A model generated the notes under the pieces. It ran no database searches, was not told the DNA's origin, and worked only from the letters and a program-made list of their open reading frames with translations. From assembly GCA_024401695.1 (NCBI GenBank), contig JAKSKN010000002.1, positions 62,001 to 126,000 on the forward strand: a stretch of 64,000 bases of DNA, read 5' to 3'. The stretch is from Bacteroidales bacterium. GTDB lineage: Bacteria > Bacteroidota > Bacteroidia > Bacteroidales > UBA932. Positions 50,521 through 58,535 of this stretch are shown piece by piece (the stretch's first letter is position 1; each line of letters starts with the position of its first letter). The translations under genes were made by a program, and so were the position numbers.

Positions 50521-51645
50521 ATGAATATGAAAAATCCGGTACTTTCCATTGTATTCTTATTCACTTTGCTGACTCTTGCCTCTTGCGGCAAGGATGAGCC
50601 TTCCGAGCGGGAAAAGCCGTTCGAGAAAGTCAATATGATAATCGATGCAGACCTCGGCAACTGCACTGATGACCTTCTTGCCTTACAGGCTGCATTCGCA
50701 TTTCAATCCAAGGGATGGTGTGAGATAAAAGGTTTGATTTCCAGCAGAGGAACAGAGAAAGTCCAAAGGTTTGCCGACTGTCTGTTGCATTATTATAATG
50801 CGGACAACGTACCTCTGGGCGTAACCAGAAATGATGAGTCATTCTTTGAGATAACGCCTTACTATCAGTTGGTCGATGCTGTGGATGAAGAAGGAAAACC
50901 TCTTCTGGAGGGTACCGGGATACCTCTTTCCGAACGTCTTGACGGGCCGGAATTGTACAGGAAACTTCTGAGTGAGGCCTCGGATCATTCTATTACGATT
51001 GTATGCATAGGTTTCACCACAAACATTTGTGCTCTGCTCAGGAGCGGACCGGACAAATATTCTCCGCTCAAAGGTATTGACCTTATTCGGAACAAAGTGA
51101 AAGCGCTGCATCTGATGGGGTGCTGCTTCGGAAAGGTAAGACAACGGTACAGCACGGAATTGCTTGATGTGGAGTACAATATTATGGGTGATATTCCCTC
51201 GGCGCAGGAGTTGTTCGCCAAATGGCCCGTCGAGATACACGTATTCCCGGTAGAAGGTGGATTGGTGTTTCCCTCTGACCATGATGAGGTACTATCATAC
51301 TACAGTTGGCAGCCGGATAATCCCTTATATCTGGTCTATTCCCGTTATGATGAATGGCACACCGGAGATTTGGGACAATATTGGTGGGATCCGTTTGTCG
51401 TACTTCACTCGATGGAGAGCGAAGAACTATACAATTGTACCGGAAGCGGGGTCATTTCGATAAACGAGACAGGGCGTTCCGTATATATTGCTGATCCTGA
51501 TGGCAAACACTATATTATCGATATTGCGCCACAGGACAATTACATATTTTATGAAAGTCTGAGGTTGCTTTCCAAATTCAACCCAAACAAGGATGGAGGT
51601 TTCTCAACAGAACCTCTTGAACCGTATCACAGGAATAAGTTTTGA
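50521..51645 (+). CDS. Nucleoside hydrolase-family lipoprotein
   Basis: A 374-residue lipoprotein (signal LFTLLTLASC). The mature part opens with MIIDADLGNCTDDLLALQAA, the DxDxxxDD calcium/ribose motif of inosine-uridine nucleoside hydrolases, and has IVCIGFTTNICALLRSG and WWDPFVVL (second metal-site area). It would split nucleosides or related ribosides outside the inner membrane. It follows the fimbrillin gene by 31 bp, an unexpected companion for an adhesin. Confidence 0.83.
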   Translation: MNMKNPVLSIVFLFTLLTLASCGKDEPSEREKPFEKVNMIIDADLGNCTDDLLALQAAFAFQSKGWCEIKGLISSRGTEKVQRFADCLLHYYNADNVPLGVTRNDESFFEITPYYQLVDAVDEEGKPLLEGTGIPLSERLDGPELYRKLLSEASDHSITIVCIGFTTNICALLRSGPDKYSPLKGIDLIRNKVKALHLMGCCFGKVRQRYSTELLDVEYNIMGDIPSAQELFAKWPVEIHVFPVEGGLVFPSDHDEVLSYYSWQPDNPLYLVYSRYDEWHTGDLGQYWWDPFVVLHSMESEELYNCTGSGVISINETGRSVYIADPDGKHYIIDIAPQDNYIFYESLRLLSKFNPNKDGGFSTEPLEPYHRNKF

Positions 51646-51686
51646 TCAACTTTGCTGCCACGAAAAGCCTTGCGCACGTTCCAATT

Positions 51687-51706
51687 CCATACCGATGTAG
51701 GTTCTT
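51687..51706 (+). promoter_or_regulatory. Shared upstream motif, copy 2 (CCATACCGATGTAGGTTCTT)
   Basis: Same core as copies at 49045 and 54929; located about 88 bp before the TAACTTTG box. Confidence 0.5.
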
Positions 51707-51759
51707 AGCAGCGGAAAAGCAGAATTTCAGCCAGAAATCACAATAATTATCGTCTTTCA

Positions 51760-51801
51760 AGTCCTTTCCTATTGAAATGCCATCGGAAAGGACTAACTTT
51801 G
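51760..51801 (+). promoter_or_regulatory. Promoter with 10-bp inverted repeat operator
   Basis: AGTCCTTTCC (51760-51769) and GGAAAGGACT (51785-51794) form a perfect inverted repeat whose right arm touches the -7 box TAACTTTG (51794-51801). A repressor bound here would cover the -33 to -7 spacer. Confidence 0.6.
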
Positions 51802-51842
51802 TTTTATTACGGACAAATAGCAGAAAAGAATACAAAGACGAT

Positions 51843-52025
51843 ATGGAACAAGTCACTCACGATACCGCTGCAGGAAACAGCTTGAAACGGCACACAAGCC
51901 CTGAGGTTAAGGTGGTCTTCGTCAAGGCGCAGCACGTCCTTTGCGGCAGCCTTTATGGCAGCCCGAGTTCAAACCAATGGAGCGATGGCTCGGATTCCAT
52001 CGGAGGCCTGGGAGGGGATGAATAA
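51843..52025 (+). CDS. Small peptide 3, upstream of fimbrillin/FISUMP gene
   Basis: A 60-residue frame: MEQVTHDTAAGNSLKRHTSP, EVKVVFVKAQHVLCGSLYGS, then a Ser/Gly/Asp-rich end (SDSIGGLGGDE). The SPEVKVV...HVLCGS core matches the other two small peptides. Ends 22 bp before the next ATG. Confidence 0.75.
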   Translation: MEQVTHDTAAGNSLKRHTSPEVKVVFVKAQHVLCGSLYGSPSSNQWSDGSDSIGGLGGDE

Positions 52026-52047
52026 TTCACAGACAAAAAACAATCAC

Positions 52048-54231
52048 ATGAATACAAAGCATATATCACTCGCATTTGCGGCAGTAGCCGCGCTGCTTGC
52101 AGGCTGCGCCAAGAGTCCCATCCAAGAACCAAGCGACGGACAGTTCACCAATCTTGAGCTCTCTTATGTAGGGACAACCGAAACCAAGGCCGCTATTGAC
52201 GGTACGACCTTCCCAGAGGAGGGAGAAATCGGTCTGTTCCTGTTCAAGGATGAGGCGGCCGCTACGCCTTACGGAGAAAGCGGATATACTAACGTCAAGT
52301 ACTCTTATAATTCTACCAAAGAAAAATGGACTGCAGACCCTTCAATCAAGGTAGGCAGCACCCCGGGGTATCTCTACGGCTACTATCCGTACAGCAGCAC
52401 ATCCACTGATATAAAGGCGATCCCAGTCAATTCTTCCTTGAACGGTGATGACGTGATGTATGCCACGCCGGTGAAGGATGTCACCGATCAGACAGCCGCC
52501 AAGGCCTCACTCACAATGAACCACGCGCTGGCGAGGGTGTCCATAAAGGTCGTTAACAACGGATATACCGGAGAAGCGAAGCTCTCAAAAATCAAACTGG
52601 AAGGGGCCGAGATAGCAGAGAGCGGCACCCTCAATGCCCTTGACGGAAGCGTCACCGCGACAAAATCCAGCGTAACTCTCGATGTCACGGGCGATGCGCA
52701 GACCATAACTACCGCAGGTGCCATCTACGAATGCCTTCTGGTGCCTTCGAAAGCAGTTGATGGCAAGCAGACTGTAACCCTCACCCTCACGATAGACGGC
52801 GAGGACAAGACCGCCACTCTCTCCGGTGACAACGGAGTGATCATCGCCCAAGGCACCAAGTCCAACATCACCATAACTCTGAGCAATAGCGGAATCTCCG
52901 TCCAGACTGTCTCTGTCGAGAAATGGAACGTCGTCGAGGTCGGAGGGCACAAGGTGACGGTGAAGGTTGCGGATGATATTGCTGCTGGAGATATTATGTT
53001 CTCGCCTTATGTTGATGGCAACAATGTTATTATCAAAGCAACTTCTTTTCAAGACAAGCTTCTTGTTTGTAGCGTTGGAGACAATGCACAATGTGTCAGG
53101 ACAAGGACAAACAACAAGTTTACATTTACAATAAGCGAAATTCAGTCAGACATTGAAGCCGTATTGGCATATGCTCCGCCGGTAACGCTTACAGTAACAT
53201 CCGATGGAAACGGCAAAGTGTGGATTGGAGATGACAAGAACAGGACAAGCGGCCAGTATCAATTCGGGTATCAAGTTGAGATTCACGCAGAGCCTGATGA
53301 CAATTTCAGATTATTCAGGTGGGATGACAATAACAGGGAAACCACCAGGACGATTACTGTCGGTGATACGGATGTTGCATATCGTGCCAGTTTCATCTCC
53401 GCAAACATGATTCCCGGCTTATTCACAGTCAATTCAAGCAACAAACAAGTGTTCCTCTCCAAAGGAAACCTCTATTATGATGGTAATGAGAATAGGTATT
53501 GCTTCGAAGCCAATCAATATGATATCCCCCCTCTCACTCCTGTCGATGACAACATCAAGAACGAGACAGAAAACCATGTAGGGCATTTTTATTGGAGCAA
53601 GAACGAAACTGTAGCCAGATCCTTGTCACACTACTCCGATTCTGAAGCGTCTGAGAGTGATGTGTTCTTCACCAACGACAGCAGTGATCCGACAAAGCCG
53701 AACTCAGGTTTTACTGTAAGCGGACAGAAGGGAGTCTGGAGGGTTCTTTCAGGTAAAAATGACGGAGAGTGGAAATATCTTCTGGATAGTCGAAAGACGG
53801 CATATGGTTCCGGAGTGCTTGCTACAGGCAATCGTCATTACGCAATGGTCAAGGTGAATAATATGGCCGGACTCCTGATATTCCCTGATGATTTCTCATC
53901 CTGGCCTTCCGGGGCAGGTAGTGAGCCTACAGTTTTCGATACATATAGCAGCAACATGAATAATCGGAATTATACAGTCGCAGAGTTCACTGTTCTGCAG
54001 AATAACGGATGCGTGTTTCTCCCTGAGGCCGGCAATCGGGATGGCGATCCTAACTACAGCTATCCGGCGAGCGTCCTCAATGTCGGCAGCTACGGCTACT
54101 ACTGGTCCTCCACTCCTTACGACAGCAACATTTCGTACGTCACAATCTTCCGTTCTGACTTAGTCGATTCTTCAAACCACGACTATTGGCGTCGCGCCCA
54201 CGCTGTCCGTCTCGTCACAGATGCAAAATAG
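52048..54231 (+). CDS. Large lipoprotein: fimbrillin-like N-terminus, repeat domain, FISUMP-like C-terminus
   Basis: A 727-residue lipoprotein (signal AAVAALLAGC). Residues about 25-310 are a fimbrillin/Mfa-like domain (YGYYPYSSTSTDIKAIPVNS, LTMNHALARVSIKVVNNGYT). Residues about 375-450 resemble a bacterial beta-repeat (LTVTSDGNGKVWIGDD, FRLFRWDDNNRETTRTI). The C-terminal 250 residues form a FISUMP-like domain with SGQKGVWRVLSG, FLPEAGNRDGDPN and GSYGYYWSSTPYDS. Probably a surface adhesin or pilus-tip type protein. Start at 52048 gives the lipoprotein signal. Confidence 0.83.
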   Translation: MNTKHISLAFAAVAALLAGCAKSPIQEPSDGQFTNLELSYVGTTETKAAIDGTTFPEEGEIGLFLFKDEAAATPYGESGYTNVKYSYNSTKEKWTADPSIKVGSTPGYLYGYYPYSSTSTDIKAIPVNSSLNGDDVMYATPVKDVTDQTAAKASLTMNHALARVSIKVVNNGYTGEAKLSKIKLEGAEIAESGTLNALDGSVTATKSSVTLDVTGDAQTITTAGAIYECLLVPSKAVDGKQTVTLTLTIDGEDKTATLSGDNGVIIAQGTKSNITITLSNSGISVQTVSVEKWNVVEVGGHKVTVKVADDIAAGDIMFSPYVDGNNVIIKATSFQDKLLVCSVGDNAQCVRTRTNNKFTFTISEIQSDIEAVLAYAPPVTLTVTSDGNGKVWIGDDKNRTSGQYQFGYQVEIHAEPDDNFRLFRWDDNNRETTRTITVGDTDVAYRASFISANMIPGLFTVNSSNKQVFLSKGNLYYDGNENRYCFEANQYDIPPLTPVDDNIKNETENHVGHFYWSKNETVARSLSHYSDSEASESDVFFTNDSSDPTKPNSGFTVSGQKGVWRVLSGKNDGEWKYLLDSRKTAYGSGVLATGNRHYAMVKVNNMAGLLIFPDDFSSWPSGAGSEPTVFDTYSSNMNNRNYTVAEFTVLQNNGCVFLPEAGNRDGDPNYSYPASVLNVGSYGYYWSSTPYDSNISYVTIFRSDLVDSSNHDYWRRAHAVRLVTDAK

Positions 54232-54247
54232 ATTCATATAAATCCTT

Positions 54248-54377
54248 GAAAGCCCTTATCCAGCGCCCGTGGGGCGCTGGATTTTTCAATCCCCGTCGAA
54301 GCGTCATAGGGCGGTGGGTAGCCGCAAACTTATTTCGTTTACGTCAAACCATGTCTGTTGTGGGGTTGAAAATATTC
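54248..54377 (+). repeat. 3' flank repeat, copy 1
   Basis: Shares GAAAGCCCTTATCC, GGGGCGCTGGATTTT and an about 50-bp block (54326-54377, starting AAACTTATTTCGTTT and ending TGAAAATATTC) with 57934-58091 behind the next FISUMP gene; the order is the same and a few indels separate the copies. Confidence 0.85.
54258..54286 (+). terminator. Intrinsic terminator after fimbrillin/FISUMP gene
   Basis: Perfect 11-bp stem ATCCAGCGCCC/GGGCGCTGGAT with GTG loop and five T. Confidence 0.88.
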
Positions 54378-54418
54378 TGGAGCCGAATTCGTTGACAAAA
54401 GATGACAATCCATTGTTG

Positions 54419-54426
54419 TACCTTTG
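54419..54426 (+). promoter_or_regulatory. -7 box (TACCTTTG)
   Basis: Exact TAnnTTTG with TTGAC about 24 bp upstream; precedes a very short frame at 54455. Confidence 0.5.
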
Positions 54427-54454
54427 CACCTGAAAATCCAAAACAGATGCAGAT

Positions 54455-54535
54455 ATGCAAGAAGTACAGACAAAGGAAGTCGAGGTCGTGGGTTTCTCGT
54501 TCAAGCCGGAGAATTTCCCGAATATCATCAGATAA
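54455..54535 (+). CDS. 26-residue frame, possibly truncated gene
   Basis: MQEVQTKEVEVVGFSFKPEN followed by FPNIIR-stop, 28 bp after the -7 box. The start looks like the beginning of a larger protein and it stops one base before the tRNA-Arg-derived repeat at 54536, so it may be cut off by an integration event. No family recognised. It is also possible that it is not translated. Confidence 0.35.
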   Translation: MQEVQTKEVEVVGFSFKPENFPNIIR

Positions 54536-54557
54536 GCGATTTGTGTGACTCCTACAG
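54536..54557 (+). repeat. 22-bp duplicate of tRNA-Arg 3' end (left copy)
   Basis: Identical to 59051-59072, which comprises the last 12 bases of tRNA-Arg plus 10 bases of downstream flank; same orientation. Candidate attachment-site remnant. Confidence 0.7.
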
Positions 54558-54632
54558 CGGTTCCCGAAGCCTTGTAAATGTTTGGTTTCGATTAATAAAG
54601 CGGGCGAAAATATGGAAAGTTTATTACTTTTC

Positions 54633-54874
54633 GGTTCTTCGTCACATTCGTTGCAAGCACATTTGTGCCCTAACCCCAGAATATGACGAGTTGTGGGACG
54701 GACGAATGCCTTGGAATGGCCTGAAAGGCATAGTCATATTCCTTTACTCACTAGTATTCCGAGTTAGAAATACGAAATGGTTTTTATATAGGTTTTGGTA
54801 AGACAACAGAAAGATATTCAATGATTTGCACCTCCATTTTCCCTCTCAAGGTGCAACGAATGTGACGAAGAACC
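54633..54874. repeat. 23-bp perfect inverted repeats around a 196-bp segment (candidate invertible promoter)
   Basis: Left arm 54633-54655 (starts GGTTCTTCGTCACATTCG) is the exact reverse complement of the right arm 54852-54874 (ends GTGACGAAGAACC). Arm and spacer lengths match the invertible promoter segments known upstream of Bacteroidales capsule and surface loci. Promoter-like sequence inside: TATAGGTTTTGG (plus) and TATCTTTC (minus), neither exact. A 242-bp MITE is the alternative, but I see no target duplication. Confidence 0.75.
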
Positions 54875-54928
54875 TACTTTACGCCTTCGAAACAGCTGAA
54901 GACGAAAAGCAAACAGGATTTAAAAATT

Positions 54929-54948
54929 CCTCTACCGATGTGCGTTTT
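54929..54948 (+). promoter_or_regulatory. Shared upstream motif, copy 3 (CCTCTACCGATGTGCGTTTT)
   Basis: Third copy of the TACCGATGTnnGTT motif, between the inverted-repeat segment and the FISUMP lipoprotein gene. Confidence 0.5.
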
Positions 54949-55047
54949 TGGATAGTATTTTCTTCAGAGAGTTGTGTCGGATTTCCGGGAAATTTCATAT
55001 CTTAGTATTCTTGAAGTAACGTTTTTTATTTGGAACAAACGCAAAAG

Positions 55048-57858
55048 ATGAAATCAAGACTGACAATTCTGTTCGTGGCCGCAGTGCTGGCCGTCGTATC
55101 CCTGGTTTCGTGCATGCAGGAGTCTATCAGAGCCATTGAAGACCGCCTCGGGCGTCTCGAAGAAACCGTCGAATCGCTGAGCAGGATACAGACCGGTGTG
55201 CAGAGCCTTTCGGTGGAGCTGGCAACGCTGGCCAACGATGTGGCCGCCCTTAAGGAGAGAATCTCCTCCCAGCAGCCGTCGGGCGATGACGCTTACGCTT
55301 CGCGCGTGCAGGCCCTTGAGGAAGCGGTGCATAACCTCCAGGCCTGGGCCTCCTCCCTTGACGGGATAGGTCTCACGCTTGAGGGCATCAACATGGCCCT
55401 TGCCTCCCATTCCGACTCACTTTCCTCCCTCGACGCTTCCTTGAGGGGCATGGATGCCACCGTCACGGCCCTGCAGACACAGGTTGAAGCGTTGCAGGCC
55501 GCTCTGGAGGCCGCCTCGCAGGACCCGGCGAGTGGCACCGCTGTAGCCGGCCTCATTGCCCGTGTGAACGCGCTGGAGCCGAAGGTGTCCACCCTTCAGG
55601 AGTCCCTGTCCGCCCTCGCCGGCCGCATTGACAGTATGGAGTTGGAACTTGCCGACATTGACGGTCAGATTGCGGGCATCAGCACCACCATCGCGGGCCT
55701 TCAGGCGGCTGTGGAAGCCTTGCAGGCCTCCTCTACATCCTCGTCGGCACAGCTTCAGGCCGCCATTGCTGCCCTTGAGTCGAGGGTTGCCGCCCTTGAA
55801 GCCTTGAAGGAGAGCCTCGCCACCAGGGAGTGGGCGGAAGGCACGTTCGCCACTCTCGCCGCCCAGCAGCAGACCGCCGCGGCTCTCGCCGGAGTTCAGG
55901 CCGCCGTTGTGGCCGCCCTTGACGGAATGCCGGAGGGCAAGAGCATCGCCGAAGCGATTGCCGCCGCCTCTCAAAGTGTCAGGAGCTGGGTGGGAGAACA
56001 ACTTGCAGGATACTATACCATTGGAGATATTGAAGGCAAACTCACTGCGATGAAGACAGAGCTTGAGGCTAAAGTCGCCGCCCTGGATGCCAAGGCCGAC
56101 AGTCTCGATACTGCCCTCACCGCAGAGATAGAGGCCGCCAATGAAGACATCGCCGCCCTCAGTGCGGCTCTTGAATCCGCGAAAGCGGCAATAACGACTG
56201 CCTACACGGCCGCCATCACCGCCGCCAAGACCGAATTGGACGGAAAGATAACGGTCAACACGACCGCCATCAACGCCGCCAATACCAGAATCAACACGCT
56301 TGAAGGGAAAGTTGATGCACTCGTGACCGATGTCGCCGCCCTCCAGTCTCGTCTTGATGACGTTGAAGGCCGACTCGATGGCCACGATGCTGACATTGAG
56401 GCCCTCAAGGCTATGATTCAGAGCGTGGTGTTCGTGCCGAGGTATCAGGGCGGCTGCGCCGTTATGGAGTCTCTTGCAGAGGTTAATTCCTTCACATTGG
56501 ACTACGAGGTGCTTCCGCGCAAGGCGGGCAAGGCGATAGCCGATTTGTGGAATGCCGACGGCGGTGATAAGAGCATACTCAAGATGACCTACCGGCAGGT
56601 TGCCACCCGCGCCGGGCTTCCTACTCTTGATATAAAGAACGTTGCATTCGATGCTTCCGACAGCCTTCTCAATGTGACAATCAGCCTCGCCAACGTGACT
56701 GAAATATTCCGTTCCGATGACAAGGCGCTGGCCGTAAGTTTGGAGATCAATACGGGTGCCACTATGGTGTCATCGCCTTACACGGATATTGACATCGAAG
56801 AAACTGCCAACTGCTACATTGTGAGCAAAGCCGGGGAATACAAGTTCGATGCTAGGGTCAGGGGTAACGGGTGGAATCCCGACGGGACTGTTGCTGACCC
56901 GATTGCTCCCTCTTCCGCCAAGGTTCTTTGGGAGAGTTTCGGAACGGATACAGCCCCGACTTCAGGCGACCTCATCAGCAGTGCTATCCTTGAGAGCGAT
57001 GGTTACGTCAAGTTCACCGCCACGAACAAGACAGGCAACGCCGTGATTGCCGCCGTGGATGGAGATGGAAAAATCCTGTGGTCGTGGCACATCTGGCTTG
57101 CCGGTGAGCAGCCTCAGGGCCAGGTTTACAACAACGGTGCCGGCACAATGATGGACAGGAATCTCGGTGCGACGACAGCCGCAAAGGGCAATCCCGGTGC
57201 CCTCGGCCTCCTCTACCAGTGGGGCAGGAAGGATCCGTTCCTCGGCAGCAGCGCGATTGACAGCGGCAACGACGACAGCAAGACAGCCAAATCAGTCACG
57301 GCCTCTGACATGTCCTGGGAAATAAAATCTTCCGCTGAATGCCTTGAGGGCGGGAGCAATACCCTTGACTACTCCATTGCCAACCCCACCGTGTTCCTGA
57401 CAAACTCAAATTCTCCAAACGACTGGTACTGCACTGATGCGTACAATCAGAATGATGCACTCTGGAAGAGTACCGCTGCATCGGGTTCTTCCAAGACAAT
57501 GTACGACCCTTGTCCCACCGGCTGGCGTGTTCCCGATGGCGGTAACAGCGGCGTATGGCACAAAGCGTTCAGCTCAGATGCTTGGTCATCCAATTGGGAT
57601 AGCACCAACAAGGGAATGGACTTTGGCAATACCGACAAGAAACTTGGTACCGGCATAATCTGGTATCCCGCTGCCGGTAATCGCTTTGGCAGTGACGGGA
57701 AATTGTACAGTATTGGGTCCTACGGCTACTATTGGTCCTGTACTAATACTAACCCCACCGCTTACAGCCTCAACTTCGGTGCGAGTAGTTACGTTAACCC
57801 CTCGTACACTATACCCAATCGTGCTTCCGGAAACTCCGTGCGTTGTCTCTCAGAATAA
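55048..57858 (+). CDS. Large coiled-coil lipoprotein with C-terminal FISUMP domain
   Basis: A 936-residue lipoprotein (signal VAAVLAVVSLVSC). Residues about 25-455 are almost continuous alpha-helical coiled coil, Ala/Leu-rich with LEALKESLA, LEAKVAALDAKADSLDTAL and VAALQSRLDDVEGRLDGHD heptads. Residues about 460-670 form beta domains, and the last about 240 residues are a FISUMP (Fib_succ_major) domain: NNGAGTMMDRNLGATTAAKG, YQWGRKDPF, YDPCPTGWRVPDGG, AAGNRFGSDGKLYSIGSYGY. A rod with a terminal head, suited to be a surface adhesin. The ATG at 55048 gives the signal peptide. Upstream lie the inverted-repeat segment and the shared motif. Confidence 0.85.
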   Translation: MKSRLTILFVAAVLAVVSLVSCMQESIRAIEDRLGRLEETVESLSRIQTGVQSLSVELATLANDVAALKERISSQQPSGDDAYASRVQALEEAVHNLQAWASSLDGIGLTLEGINMALASHSDSLSSLDASLRGMDATVTALQTQVEALQAALEAASQDPASGTAVAGLIARVNALEPKVSTLQESLSALAGRIDSMELELADIDGQIAGISTTIAGLQAAVEALQASSTSSSAQLQAAIAALESRVAALEALKESLATREWAEGTFATLAAQQQTAAALAGVQAAVVAALDGMPEGKSIAEAIAAASQSVRSWVGEQLAGYYTIGDIEGKLTAMKTELEAKVAALDAKADSLDTALTAEIEAANEDIAALSAALESAKAAITTAYTAAITAAKTELDGKITVNTTAINAANTRINTLEGKVDALVTDVAALQSRLDDVEGRLDGHDADIEALKAMIQSVVFVPRYQGGCAVMESLAEVNSFTLDYEVLPRKAGKAIADLWNADGGDKSILKMTYRQVATRAGLPTLDIKNVAFDASDSLLNVTISLANVTEIFRSDDKALAVSLEINTGATMVSSPYTDIDIEETANCYIVSKAGEYKFDARVRGNGWNPDGTVADPIAPSSAKVLWESFGTDTAPTSGDLISSAILESDGYVKFTATNKTGNAVIAAVDGDGKILWSWHIWLAGEQPQGQVYNNGAGTMMDRNLGATTAAKGNPGALGLLYQWGRKDPFLGSSAIDSGNDDSKTAKSVTASDMSWEIKSSAECLEGGSNTLDYSIANPTVFLTNSNSPNDWYCTDAYNQNDALWKSTAASGSSKTMYDPCPTGWRVPDGGNSGVWHKAFSSDAWSSNWDSTNKGMDFGNTDKKLGTGIIWYPAAGNRFGSDGKLYSIGSYGYYWSCTNTNPTAYSLNFGASSYVNPSYTIPNRASGNSVRCLSE

Positions 57859-57933
57859 TCGTGCGAGCTGAACGCAGAGCGGAACTTGCTTCAGTTCTGC
57901 CGAGGCGAATCCCGACGTTGCCTGCAAATATTC

Positions 57934-58091
57934 GAAAGCCCTTATCCGGCGTCCCTGTCAAAAATGGGGCGCTGGATTTTCGTACTGCAAGACCCCGGGA
58001 CACGGCCCGGGGTGACGAACGTTTCAGTCCATATTTCTACGAAACTTATTTCGTTTCGTCTAAACATGTCTGTTGTGGGCTGAAAATATTC
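57934..58091 (+). repeat. 3' flank repeat, copy 2, with terminator-like hairpins
   Basis: Second copy of the repeat at 54248-54377. It contains an imperfect version of the terminator stem (TCCGGCGTCCC ... GGGGCGCTGGA followed by TTTT) and, inserted, a GACCCCGGG...CCCGGGGTGACG palindrome (about 57991-58018). Confidence 0.8.
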
Positions 58092-58098
58092 GAATACT

Positions 58099-58317
58099 AT
58101 GATCAATATCTACCAGACCTTCCGGAAGTTCCTTCGCGACAACGGTTGCGAGCGGCAATTTGATGCTGCCTTCTATGAGCAGTGCGGGGCCAATGTGCTC
58201 GATGAGACCTTAGCGGACATCCTCGTAATCGATGAGGGATTCTTCGGCAGAGTGTTCCGATGGGACCTGACGCCCGAGGGTCGGGAGTTCTGGAAGGATA
58301 TTGATAATAAGTGGTGA
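58099..58317 (+). CDS. Small hypothetical protein
   Basis: A 72-residue acidic protein (MINIYQTFRKFLRDNGCERQ, DETLADILVIDEGFFGRVFR, LTPEGREFWKDIDNKW). It has the composition of a real Bacteroidales small protein and no recognised domain. It begins directly after the 3' flank repeat of the FISUMP gene. Confidence 0.55.
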   Translation: MINIYQTFRKFLRDNGCERQFDAAFYEQCGANVLDETLADILVIDEGFFGRVFRWDLTPEGREFWKDIDNKW

Positions 58318-58401
58318 CCAAATTTCCAGACTCTCCGGTAAAGATATATTCAAGAAATGTTTGCCAAATGTTAGCCACAAAAATTACTGTGTAAGGCCTA
58401 T

Positions 58402-58534
58402 TTATTTGAATAAATCGGAATGAGTGCCGGTATATAGAAACAACAAAAAATATGGAAATATATTAAACCAAACCCCGCTTTTGGCAGAGTTTCAGATCCT
58501 TCTTGAATCGATTGGTGAAACTGATGCTATACAT
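58402..58534 (-). pseudogene. Internally deleted YafQ/RelE-family toxin
   Basis: Minus strand from ATG 58534: MYSISFTNRFKKDLKLCQKR then GLV-stop, the standard YafQ opening. In another frame just downstream, LFLYTGTHSDLFK-stop (stop 58402-58404) is the standard YafQ C-terminus. About half of the about 90-codon gene between them is gone. It follows its antitoxin by one base, the usual antitoxin-first order. Confidence 0.8.
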
Positions 58535-58535
58535 A

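Noticed and set aside
54424-54801. Plus-strand frame of 125 codons spanning the left inverted repeat
   Set aside because: Composition is unlike a protein, it starts before the better 26-codon frame and runs through the tRNA-derived repeat and the candidate invertible segment.
54852-54874. 12-mer ACGAATGTGACG shared between the inverted repeat arms and the palindromic repeat near tRNA-Leu (5642, 6630)
   Set aside because: Short identity only; the flanking bases differ, so common origin cannot be argued.
55417-56385. Long minus-strand frame (322 codons) opposite the coiled-coil lipoprotein
   Set aside because: Gly/Arg/Val-rich shadow of the Ala/Leu-rich coiled-coil codons; the plus strand has signal peptide, heptads and the FISUMP domain.
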